NCBI RefSeq assembly: GCF_030409505.1
Contig: NZ_JAUFPZ010000002.1
Coordinates: 806,001 to 870,000 of the forward strand
Reading direction: 5' to 3'
Length of the DNA: 64,000 nucleotides
From: Zunongwangia endophytica
GTDB taxonomy: Bacteria; Bacteroidota; Bacteroidia; Flavobacteriales; Flavobacteriaceae
Below, piece by piece: positions 19,001-25,676 of this stretch (positions within the stretch are counted from its first letter, which is position 1; each line of letters starts with the position of its first letter). The position numbers were made by a program, and so were the translations under genes. The notes beneath the pieces are model-generated. The model did not search any database. It had not been told where the DNA came from and worked only from the letters and a program-made list of their open reading frames with translations.

Positions 19001-20480
19001 GAATCAAGCTGAAGTCATTTTAGATCAACAGCAGTTTATATTCAATAATATCGATATTCGGGATACAAAATATAAAACCCGCGGAATACTGAAGGGGAAT
19101 ATTGCTCACGAGAATTTCACAAAATGGTTTTTAGATTTGGGGATTACAACCGATCGATTGCTTGTTTTGGATACTGAAGCAGATGAAGATGCCTTGTACT
19201 ACGGAACAGCTTTTATTAGTGGTGATGCCGGAATCAAAGGGCCTACAGATGAATTAGTGATCGATGTTAATGCTACTACAGAAGAAGGAACGATATTTAA
19301 AATTCCGCTTAGTGATGAAGAATCTGTGGGGGATAACTCCTATATCCACTTTTTAACTCCGGAAGAAAAAGCAGCACGAGCTGCGGGTAAAGAGATCGAA
19401 ATTCCTGAAGTAAAAGGTATTGAATTATTGTTTGATCTTGATGTTACCCGTGATGCTGAAGTAGAAGTAGTAATAGATCAGACAAGCGGAAGTACTTTGC
19501 GAGGTCGCGGTGCGGGAAATTTGCTTTTAGAAATTAACACCAGTGGTAAATTTAATATGTGGGGTGATTTTATCGTTTATGAGGGTGTTTATAATTTTAA
19601 ATATGCTGGTTTAGTTCAAAAAGTATTTAATGTAAAATCTGGCGGAAGTATCAATTGGGACGGTAATCCATTACAAGCAGAATTAAATGTTAGCGCTATT
19701 TATTCGCTAAATGCCAATCCTGCAGTCTTATTAGAAAACCCTTCAGTGAATCGAAAAATCCCTGTAGACGTTGTGATCAATTTACAAGGACAGGTAATCC
19801 AACCAGATATTAATTTTGATATTCAGTTTCCAACGGCAAGTTCTGTAGTGCGTTCAGAATTAGAATATCGTATGGATGATAGGGCAAGCAGAGAGCTACA
19901 GGCATTATTTCTAGTAACACAAAATGCGTTTTACAGCGAATTTGGATTAAATCAAACTGCGATTACCGGTACGTTAGCTGAAAGAGCTTCGAGTATTGTA
20001 AACGATATTTTTGCCGATGATGATGGTAAATTTCAGGTAGGTGTTAATTACGTTCAGGGAGATCGTACCCCAAACCAACAAACAGTCGATCGATTTGGAC
20101 TTACATTGAGTACCCAAATTAGTGAAAGAGTACTTATTAATGGAGCAGTGGGAGTTCCTATTGGTGGTACTACCGAATCGGTTATTGTTGGAGATTTGGA
20201 AATCGATTTTTTGTTAAATGAAGATGGTTCTTTAAGAGCTACGGTTTTTAATAGAGAAAATAATATTCAATTTATAGGTGAGCAAATTGGATTTACCCAA
20301 GGTGTTGGATTATCATATTCTGTAGATTTCGATACTTTCAAAGAATTGATTAGAAAAATAACAAATAAAGAATTGGAAAGCTCCAATACTCCTCAGGAAA
20401 ATGTAAACGAGAAAATTGAAGCTAAAAACTCATTAGCTCCAGACTATATCAACTTTCCATCTGAAGATACAGATTTATAA
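16062..20480 (+). CDS. TamB-like translocation and assembly module protein (DUF490)
   Basis: At least 1472 aa. An N-terminal hydrophobic anchor is followed by a very long repetitive beta-helical/groove region (AsmA/TamB type) and a C-terminal TamB domain (about residues 1050-1420: GRGAGNLLLEINTSGKFNMWGDFIVYEG, split here as GRGAGNLLLE and KFNMWGDF). TamB proteins span the periplasm to move lipids or outer-membrane proteins. The start is uncertain: the first usable start in frame is TTG at 16062, but conserved-looking residues KKFWKILTRT precede it in frame from 16032, with no ATG/GTG/TTG after the stop at 16020. ATC at 16029 would give the usual MKKFWKIL-type N-terminus. It is divergent from tsaD. 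Confidence 0.88.
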   Translation: MVGLLLLFILLLIVFSIPAVQTSLADKLTKSLKENNNVNIDIGRVSLSYFGDVQVNDIFIEDHHQDTLIFAQELRTSILGLGNLLNSSPKLGKTTVQDFTMRMRRYEGEDLDNMGVFISKLNSETSSESKPFKLNVSNLQVLDSRYSFIDENNKYPEIIKFDELSINADNFGVDGAEITADIKLIRAHDKRGMQIKRLSTNFLYNPTEMKLSELEIITANSEIYADLDFKYQEGDFGDFFNKVKLNADFHESEISSDDLQVFYDAFGDDEILNLSVNLSGTLNDLQMNDVQLFGLDRSAIYGDLNMKGAFTGEAEDFELIGDLRNFSSNYYDLVNFLPGVLSGKLPQQLSTFGSVRVAGNAKITSTSVDLDINLNSQLGSAIAKINFDNLNSDNAGYAGNLTVKDFNIGRLIENKEVGKTSFNLDIDGTGFTADNLNTKLKGQISKLGFKGYNYSNIRVIGNMRAPVFNGNLAINDPNLRMEFNGLADLSSDINNYDFEASVGYADLFKMNLITRDTISIFKGDVIMNMAGTNIDDAVGEILLLNTSYENQMDLYRFDDFSIKSSFNADIRTIAINSPDVLSGEMEGRFRLSELQALFQNSIGSIYTNYEPNVITNNQFMEFDFDIYNKIVEVFYPDLTLSPNTFLRGRVESDESEFTLNFRSPKIDLFDNMFQGVNLQVDNTNPIYNTYFEADSVATASYNFSEFSFINVTQRDTLFIRSEFKGGKSDEDVFNLNLYHTINKENQSVVGIQRSDLTFKQNTWYINQNRNKKNKIVFENSFKDITIDSLVMNHGNEEIRLSGVLRDSTYKDLQMNFDNVDLHKITPEIDSLGIGGILNGKLDVIQEKGAYYPNTSMMIDSLKINEILLGNMSLDVSGNENLTSYNINAQLRKEGIESLSANGAINVEGSQPTIDLEVALQKLNMAAFSPLGGDVIANIRGLASGTATVTGNYKNPDFGGSLFLDKAGLKVPYLNVDIDFLNQAEVILDQQQFIFNNIDIRDTKYKTRGILKGNIAHENFTKWFLDLGITTDRLLVLDTEADEDALYYGTAFISGDAGIKGPTDELVIDVNATTEEGTIFKIPLSDEESVGDNSYIHFLTPEEKAARAAGKEIEIPEVKGIELLFDLDVTRDAEVEVVIDQTSGSTLRGRGAGNLLLEINTSGKFNMWGDFIVYEGVYNFKYAGLVQKVFNVKSGGSINWDGNPLQAELNVSAIYSLNANPAVLLENPSVNRKIPVDVVINLQGQVIQPDINFDIQFPTASSVVRSELEYRMDDRASRELQALFLVTQNAFYSEFGLNQTAITGTLAERASSIVNDIFADDDGKFQVGVNYVQGDRTPNQQTVDRFGLTLSTQISERVLINGAVGVPIGGTTESVIVGDLEIDFLLNEDGSLRATVFNRENNIQFIGEQIGFTQGVGLSYSVDFDTFKELIRKITNKELESSNTPQENVNEKIEAKNSLAPDYINFPSEDTDL

Positions 20481-20581
20481 ATAGTAAAAAATAATTGATA
20501 ATTTGAAGTCAATTAAATCCCAGTTCGCTTACTATTTTCGTGTTTACTTTGTAATTTTACAATCCAAATTATAATTATTTT

Positions 20582-21568
20582 ATGAGTAAAAGAATTAAAC
20601 GAATCGGGGTAATAACTTCTGGAGGTGATGCACCTGGAATGAATGCTGCAATTCGCGCTGTGGTTAGAGCATGCTCTTATTATCATGTTAGCTGTGTAGG
20701 TTTTTTCAATGGATACAACGGACTAATAAACGGAGAGTTTGAAGAACTTGATGCTCGTAGTGTACGTAATATTATAAATTTGGGAGGTACTTTTTTAAAA
20801 AGTGCTCGTTCTAAAGAATTTAGAACAAAAGAAGGCAGAGCAAAAGCATATAAAGTTCTTCAAAAAGAAAAAGTTGACGGATTGGTCTTAATTGGTGGTG
20901 ATGGAACTTTTGCCGGTGGCCAAATCTTTAGTAAAGAATACGATATTCCGGTTATTGGTGTACCGGGAACTATTGATAATGATATTTTTGGTACTTCACA
21001 CACTATAGGTTACGATACGGCATTGAATACCGTTGTTACCGCTATAGATAAAATTAGAGATACAGCGAGTTCTCATGATCGCTTATTTTTTATTGAAGTA
21101 ATGGGGAGAGATGCCGGTTTTATTGCTCTAAATACTGGAATTGGAGCAGGAGCTGAAGAAATTTTAATTCCTGAAGAAAACTTAGGATTAGACCGCTTAT
21201 TAGATTCTTTGGAAAAAAGTAGAAGGTCAGGAAAATCTTCTAGTATTGTTATTGTTTCTGAAGGTGATAAAATAGGAAAGAGTGTTTTTCAACTAGCAGA
21301 TTATGTAAAAGAGAATTTGCCGTATTACGACGCCAAAGTTACAGTTTTAGGACATATCCAGCGAGGAGGAGTTCCTACTTGTTTTGATCGAGTATTAGCA
21401 AGTAGATTGTCTGTAAAGGCTGTAGAACTGTTATTAGATGATCAAAAAAATCTAATGGTAGGTCTAAAAGATGATAATATAATTTCCTGTCCATTAGATG
21501 ATGTAATTCACGAAAAACCATCAATAAATAAAGACTTACTTAGAATTTCTGAAATCCTTTCTACTTAA
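20582..21568 (+). CDS. pfkA: ATP-dependent 6-phosphofructokinase
   Basis: 328 aa. It phosphorylates fructose 6-phosphate in glycolysis. Signatures: GVITSGGDAPGMNAAIR (ATP loop), LIGGDGTFAGG (the Gly of GGDGT marks ATP rather than PPi use), VPGTIDNDI (catalytic Asp), and EVMGRDAGFIAL (substrate binding). The HIQRGG motif is also present. Length is close to E. coli PfkA (320 aa). Its stop overlaps the methylglyoxal synthase start by 1 nt (TAATG), so the two enzymes are translated together. Confidence 0.96.
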   Translation: MSKRIKRIGVITSGGDAPGMNAAIRAVVRACSYYHVSCVGFFNGYNGLINGEFEELDARSVRNIINLGGTFLKSARSKEFRTKEGRAKAYKVLQKEKVDGLVLIGGDGTFAGGQIFSKEYDIPVIGVPGTIDNDIFGTSHTIGYDTALNTVVTAIDKIRDTASSHDRLFFIEVMGRDAGFIALNTGIGAGAEEILIPEENLGLDRLLDSLEKSRRSGKSSSIVIVSEGDKIGKSVFQLADYVKENLPYYDAKVTVLGHIQRGGVPTCFDRVLASRLSVKAVELLLDDQKNLMVGLKDDNIISCPLDDVIHEKPSINKDLLRISEILST

Positions 21569-21933
21569 TGAAGACAATCGCAATTATTGCCCACAATGGG
21601 AAAAAAGCTGAAATGGTTCAGTTTCTTAATGAATATCGAACCGTTTTGGAATCAAAAGACGTGCAATTAATTTCTACCGGAACAACGGGTAGCAAAGCCG
21701 AGGTTGCTGGATTTAGTGTACATAAATTATTGTCTGGTCCGCTTGGTGGCGATGCACAGATAGCGAGTAGGTTGGTAGAGGGTAAAGTAGATATGGTGGT
21801 TTTCTTTAGAGATCCTATGGATAAACATCCGCATGAACCCGATATTTTTATGCTAATGAGACTTTGCGATGTTCATAATATTCCTTTAGCAACAAATCCG
21901 GCTACGGCAAAACTGTTAGTAGAGGGTATTTAA
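21568..21933 (+). CDS. mgsA: Methylglyoxal synthase
   Basis: 121 aa, shorter than E. coli MgsA (152 aa) but with the whole active site. IAHNGKK and ISTGTTGS bind phosphate, SGPLGGDAQIASRL holds the catalytic Asp, FFRDPMDKHPHEPDI holds the catalytic His/Asp pair, and NIPLATNPATA ends the fold. It converts dihydroxyacetone phosphate to methylglyoxal, a bypass used under phosphate limitation or sugar-phosphate stress. Coupling with pfkA places production and use of triose phosphate under one transcript. Confidence 0.95.
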   Translation: MKTIAIIAHNGKKAEMVQFLNEYRTVLESKDVQLISTGTTGSKAEVAGFSVHKLLSGPLGGDAQIASRLVEGKVDMVVFFRDPMDKHPHEPDIFMLMRLCDVHNIPLATNPATAKLLVEGI

Positions 21934-21946
21934 ATAGATTTTTCAG

Positions 21947-22594
21947 TTGAAGTATAATAAACCACTATTATTTATTGCGATACTTTTTTCGTTTTATAAT
22001 TCTTTTGGACAGAAAAATAAATCTAATTATCAAGGTGAATTTTATAAATTAGGTTTTAACTATGGGTTTGGAAGTGTAGACAATCCGATCTTTACAGATG
22101 ATGATTATTTCTATGATTTTCAGCTTAGAAAAATTGAGATTTACTATAAAATTAAAGAAGGAATTCTTTATGATTTAGAATTTATTTTTCAGCCAGAATA
22201 TAATACCGTTAAACATCAACTCACTAGTGATAGGTATATTGTGAGTGTTAATCATCCTTTAATTGATAGAGTGGAGGAAATGAAAACACTTAAAAAATTT
22301 CATGAATATATAATGAATTTTGGGATGATTGCTAGAAAGAAAATCGGCCATTCCAGTAGTCTTTATTTTCTTGCTAGTATTGGTCCAGGTTATTTTGAGA
22401 AGACCAGTGAACGTATGGAAAAAGGAATTGGTTTTTCTGATAATTTGGCAATAGGTTTTAGTTACGATATTAACCGATTTTTTTTGGATTCACGGATAGG
22501 TTATCGCCATGTTTCTAATGCTAACATCAATCAGGTGAATGATGGTTATGATTCTCTAGTATTAGATATTGGCATAGGATTTTATTTATTATAA
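21947..22594 (+). CDS. PagL-like acyloxyacyl hydrolase / lipid A 3-O-deacylase family protein
   Basis: 215 aa. The start is TTG at 21947; translation gives a signal peptide (MKYNKPLLFIAILFSFYNSFGQ cut before K; 1-20 region hydrophobic). An eight-stranded barrel follows, with the PagL signature RHVSNA near the C-terminus, where His and Ser two residues apart form the catalytic pair. The third residue, Glu in Pseudomonas PagL 12 positions after Ser, is Asp here (DGYDS). The barrel ends in LDIGIGFYLL. It likely deacylates lipid A in the outer membrane. The 3' end is 14 nt from the convergent gene. The family is likely; activity is unproven. Confidence 0.7.
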   Translation: MKYNKPLLFIAILFSFYNSFGQKNKSNYQGEFYKLGFNYGFGSVDNPIFTDDDYFYDFQLRKIEIYYKIKEGILYDLEFIFQPEYNTVKHQLTSDRYIVSVNHPLIDRVEEMKTLKKFHEYIMNFGMIARKKIGHSSSLYFLASIGPGYFEKTSERMEKGIGFSDNLAIGFSYDINRFFLDSRIGYRHVSNANINQVNDGYDSLVLDIGIGFYLL

Positions 22595-22608
22595 AAATAC
22601 TATTTGCT

Positions 22609-23136
22609 TTAAATCTCAAAAAAATCTAAAACTTCTTTCCAATTTTTGGCCCTAGAGTGATTCTTAACTTTCAGGTTGTGGAAAGCTTCAAAAAGTAATG
22701 TTTCTCCTTTAAAAGGGTCTAGATTTTTTGGATGATCATCAATCATAAAATCTGTATTGATGATACTTTTGTTTCCGCAGAAAATAATATTCTTCCAGCT
22801 AATAAAAGGAAAGTTGGCTTTTAGCCAGTTTCTTTTTTCAGTAAGGCTAATTGGGAATTCCATAGCTGCAGAAACAACATAAACTTCATAGTTTTTCTGT
22901 AATCTTCTTATGGCTTCTACAGCACCATCCATTACCGGTGCAGTTTCAAAAAAACGTGCAGAATTTGCATATTTCTTTATAATGCCATCAACAGGAAAAG
23001 CTTTAGATTCAGATTTACCTCTGATATCTTCCTTAGATAGATTTTCAGTATATTCCTTATTATACCAGTTTATAAAATGTGCTTCCACATCTGCCATAAC
23101 ACCGTCCATGTCTATGGCTATAGATTGTTTTTTCAT
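22609..23136 (-). CDS. 5'(3')-deoxyribonucleotidase (HAD superfamily)
   Basis: 175 aa. HAD motif I is IDMDGVMADVEAHF (D-x-D, nucleophile and acid/base), followed by a cap region, motif II in YVVSAA, and motif IV MIDDHPKNLDPF. This matches the NT5C family (PF06941) that removes phosphate from deoxynucleoside monophosphates. Length is normal for the family. The PAP2 gene lies 25 nt upstream and on the same strand, so they may be co-transcribed. Confidence 0.88.
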   Translation of the reverse strand: MKKQSIAIDMDGVMADVEAHFINWYNKEYTENLSKEDIRGKSESKAFPVDGIIKKYANSARFFETAPVMDGAVEAIRRLQKNYEVYVVSAAMEFPISLTEKRNWLKANFPFISWKNIIFCGNKSIINTDFMIDDHPKNLDPFKGETLLFEAFHNLKVKNHSRAKNWKEVLDFFEI

Positions 23137-23161
23137 TAATATTTATTCTAAATTAAAACCG

Positions 23162-24046
23162 CTAGAATTTTCCTACAACACCTATGGTACCAGCACCAAT
23201 AGTTAAATGCCAACTCACTTTAGTCTCTTTTCTTAATTCAGGATTGTCTCTCATTAATGTTTGCTGATCAAGATATTTATCTACCGAATCTACTACAGCA
23301 ATAGTCAAAGCCATACTTAAAGCTACATCTGTTAGCCAGTGAGCGCCTTGCCATAGTCGAGATACGGGGGAAACCATACCGGCTAAATATAAACCACCTT
23401 TAGCCCAGGGACTCTCAAATTGCTTACTTAAAGCGTAAAATGTCGTAAATGATAATATGGTATGTCCTGAAGGAAAGGAATGGTAAGTACCCTCTTTAGA
23501 AAATGGTTTAAAAGATAATCGACCTCTACCATCACCGGGACGGGCTCTTCCCGCAATATTCTTAGAAATAGTTTGAATAAGTCCTGCACTACTGGCTGCT
23601 GAAATCATTAAAATTCCCGTTCTTCTAATTTTAGGACTTTTAGTGAACAATCCAGTAAAATAGATTAATCCGGTAACTCCGTAGTTGTTCTGCGGACTTC
23701 CAAAATACCATCCAAATTCTTTGATAACACCCGGAACATCTTCTTCTTGATCTCTAAAAAATTGATGAGCTTCTTCATCCATAAGATTCAGCCCTGCGGT
23801 TCCTATAGCCGTTCCTAAAAAAAGACCGATATCATTATTTTGCCATTGGAAAGGTCTTGAATATGTGTATTTTAATCCGCCAAACATAAGTTCTGCGTCA
23901 CCTTTTAAGGTTTCCCAGGTAGATTCTTCAGGATTATTAAAAGTGGTATTAAATTCAGGAGTTCCTTCCTGAGCTACTAATGATGCGGTTAAAACAAAAA
24001 GTAAGCTCTGAAAATATAGCTTTAGATTAAAGCTTTTCAATTTCAT
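23162..24046 (-). CDS. PAP2-family membrane phosphatase
   Basis: 294 aa, with an N-terminal signal-like segment (SLLFVLTASLVAQ) and several hydrophobic helices. The three acid-phosphatase motifs are present: KNIAGRARP, PSGH (FPSGHTILSF), and SRLWQGAHWLTDV. Such enzymes dephosphorylate lipid phosphates (phosphatidic acid, undecaprenyl pyrophosphate) on the periplasmic side. The substrate cannot be told from sequence. It lies upstream of the deoxyribonucleotidase gene on the same strand. Confidence 0.85.
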   Translation of the reverse strand: MKLKSFNLKLYFQSLLFVLTASLVAQEGTPEFNTTFNNPEESTWETLKGDAELMFGGLKYTYSRPFQWQNNDIGLFLGTAIGTAGLNLMDEEAHQFFRDQEEDVPGVIKEFGWYFGSPQNNYGVTGLIYFTGLFTKSPKIRRTGILMISAASSAGLIQTISKNIAGRARPGDGRGRLSFKPFSKEGTYHSFPSGHTILSFTTFYALSKQFESPWAKGGLYLAGMVSPVSRLWQGAHWLTDVALSMALTIAVVDSVDKYLDQQTLMRDNPELRKETKVSWHLTIGAGTIGVVGKF

Positions 24047-24209
24047 TTTTTTAAATTTTTTACAAATAAATAGTATTTACATAAATTAAACCTCTTATTA
24101 AAGATATTTTTAAACTGAAACTCAATATTTGTCTTTTTTCGGTAACTATTTCAGGTAAAATTAATGGAATTTCAATTGTTTTCTTAGCTTGTAGTCTTGC
24201 TCATTAAAC

Positions 24210-25217
24210 ATGCTAAAAATGAATAATTATCAACCAAAGGAAGACAGATATACTAAAATGAAATATCGCCGCTGCGGTAAAAGCGGAATTCAATTGCCAA
24301 TGATTTCACTGGGCCTGTGGCACAATTTCGGCGATGTGGACGATTTGGATAATTCTAGAGCGATTTTGAGAACTGCCTTTGATAATGGCATTACTCATTT
24401 TGATTTGGCAAATAATTATGGTCCGCCTTACGGTAGTGCTGAGAAAAACTTCGGAAAAATTTTTGCTGAAGATTTCAAATCCTATCGTGATGAATTAATA
24501 ATTTCTTCCAAAGCAGGTTATGATATGTGGCCAGGCCCGTATGGAAACTTTGGTTCTAGAAAATATTTAATAGCAAGCTTGGATCAATCCCTAAAAAGAA
24601 TGGGATTAGATTATGTTGATGTATTTTATCATCATCGGCCAGACCCCGAAACGCCATTAGAAGAAACAATGGGCGCTTTAGATCAAATTGTAAGAAGCGG
24701 AAAAGCATTATACGTTGGTGTTTCAAATTATCCCGCAGATAGAACTGCCAAAGCTGCTAAAATCTTAAAAGAACTAGGAACTCCATTTTTAATACATCAA
24801 CCCAAATACAGCATGATGGATCGTTGGGTTGAAGAAGATAATCTGTTAGATACTCTAGAAAATGCTGGTCTTGGTAGTATTGTTTTTTCTCCGCTTCAGC
24901 AAGGGATTTTGACAGATAAATATTTAAAAGGCATACCGAAAGGTTCTCGAGCTGATAAGGAAGGAACCTACTTGCAGAAAGATCGAATCACTCCTGAAAT
25001 TGTGAATACAGTGCAGCAATTAAATGAAATAGCAAAAGACCGGAATCAAAGTTTAGCGCAAATGGCTGTTGCCTGGTTGCTTAAAGATAATCGCGTGAGT
25101 TCAGTTCTAGTAGGAGTGAGCAAGATAAAGCAGCTGGAGGATAATATTGCAGCTTTAGATCATTTAGAATTTAAAGCGGAAGAACTAGAAAAAATAGAGA
25201 AAATACTGAATGGATAA
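24210..25217 (+). CDS. Aldo/keto reductase, L-glyceraldehyde 3-phosphate reductase (YghZ-like)
   Basis: 335 aa. TIM-barrel reductase of the AKR14/YghZ type: MKYRRCGKSGIQLPMISLGLW opens the core (KYRRCGKSGIQLP), HFDLANNYGPPYGSAE carries the catalytic Tyr, and SSKAGYDMWPGPYG carries the Lys. The Kv-beta-like Asn and the HHRPDPETP loop are typical. Such NADPH enzymes reduce L-glyceraldehyde 3-phosphate and methylglyoxal. A second ATG at 24219 is also possible. The gene sits 2.3 kb from mgsA. A bidirectional terminator follows at 25224-25253. Confidence 0.9.
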   Translation: MLKMNNYQPKEDRYTKMKYRRCGKSGIQLPMISLGLWHNFGDVDDLDNSRAILRTAFDNGITHFDLANNYGPPYGSAEKNFGKIFAEDFKSYRDELIISSKAGYDMWPGPYGNFGSRKYLIASLDQSLKRMGLDYVDVFYHHRPDPETPLEETMGALDQIVRSGKALYVGVSNYPADRTAKAAKILKELGTPFLIHQPKYSMMDRWVEEDNLLDTLENAGLGSIVFSPLQQGILTDKYLKGIPKGSRADKEGTYLQKDRITPEIVNTVQQLNEIAKDRNQSLAQMAVAWLLKDNRVSSVLVGVSKIKQLEDNIAALDHLEFKAEELEKIEKILNG

Positions 25218-25223
25218 TACGGT

Positions 25224-25253
25224 AAAAACCTCGAATTAAGATTCGAGGTTTTT
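25224..25253. terminator. Bidirectional rho-independent terminator
   Basis: A10-bp-class perfect hairpin: CCTCGAAT (25229-25236) and ATTCGAGG (25241-25248), loop of 4 nt, flanked by AAAAA on the left and TTTTT on the right. It therefore works in both directions and serves the convergent aldo/keto reductase and RidA genes. The core stem is 8 bp, extended by A-T pairs. Confidence 0.9.
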
Positions 25254-25264
25254 AATACTTAATT

Positions 25265-25651
25265 TTATTCTACTACCGCAATAGCGCTTATTTCTACATT
25301 TACGAACTTCGGCAAATTGGCAACTTCTACAGTTTCTCTTGCGGGAGCAGTTTTAGCTTCAAAATAAGTTCCGTAGATTTCATTTATTTTACTGAAGTTA
25401 TTCATGTCACTTATAAAAATAGAGGTTTTAATCACATTTTCGAATGTGCAGCCAGCTTCATCTAAAATAGCCTGAAGGTTAGCCATCACCATTTTAGTTT
25501 CCGATTCTAAATCACTAGTTTCCAAATTTCCGGTTACCGGATTAATCGCAATTTGTCCTGAAATAAAAATCATATTCCCGGTTTTCACAGCCTGATTGTA
25601 AGGACCGATAGGAGCAGGTGCTTTTTCTGTTTTTATTATTTGTTTTTTCAT
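25265..25651 (-). CDS. ridA: RidA-family 2-iminobutanoate/2-iminopropanoate deaminase
   Basis: 128 aa. RidA hydrolyses reactive enamine/imine products of PLP enzymes. Diagnostic features are APAPIGPYNQAV near the N-terminus, FISGQIAINP, the catalytic Arg in APARETVEVANLP, and VEISAIAVV at the end. Length is exactly that of the family. It is followed by lptD upstream on the same strand with a 25 nt gap, so both may share a transcript. Confidence 0.93.
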   Translation of the reverse strand: MKKQIIKTEKAPAPIGPYNQAVKTGNMIFISGQIAINPVTGNLETSDLESETKMVMANLQAILDEAGCTFENVIKTSIFISDMNNFSKINEIYGTYFEAKTAPARETVEVANLPKFVNVEISAIAVVE

Positions 25652-25676
25652 AATCTGTATTTAGTGGTTATAGGTT

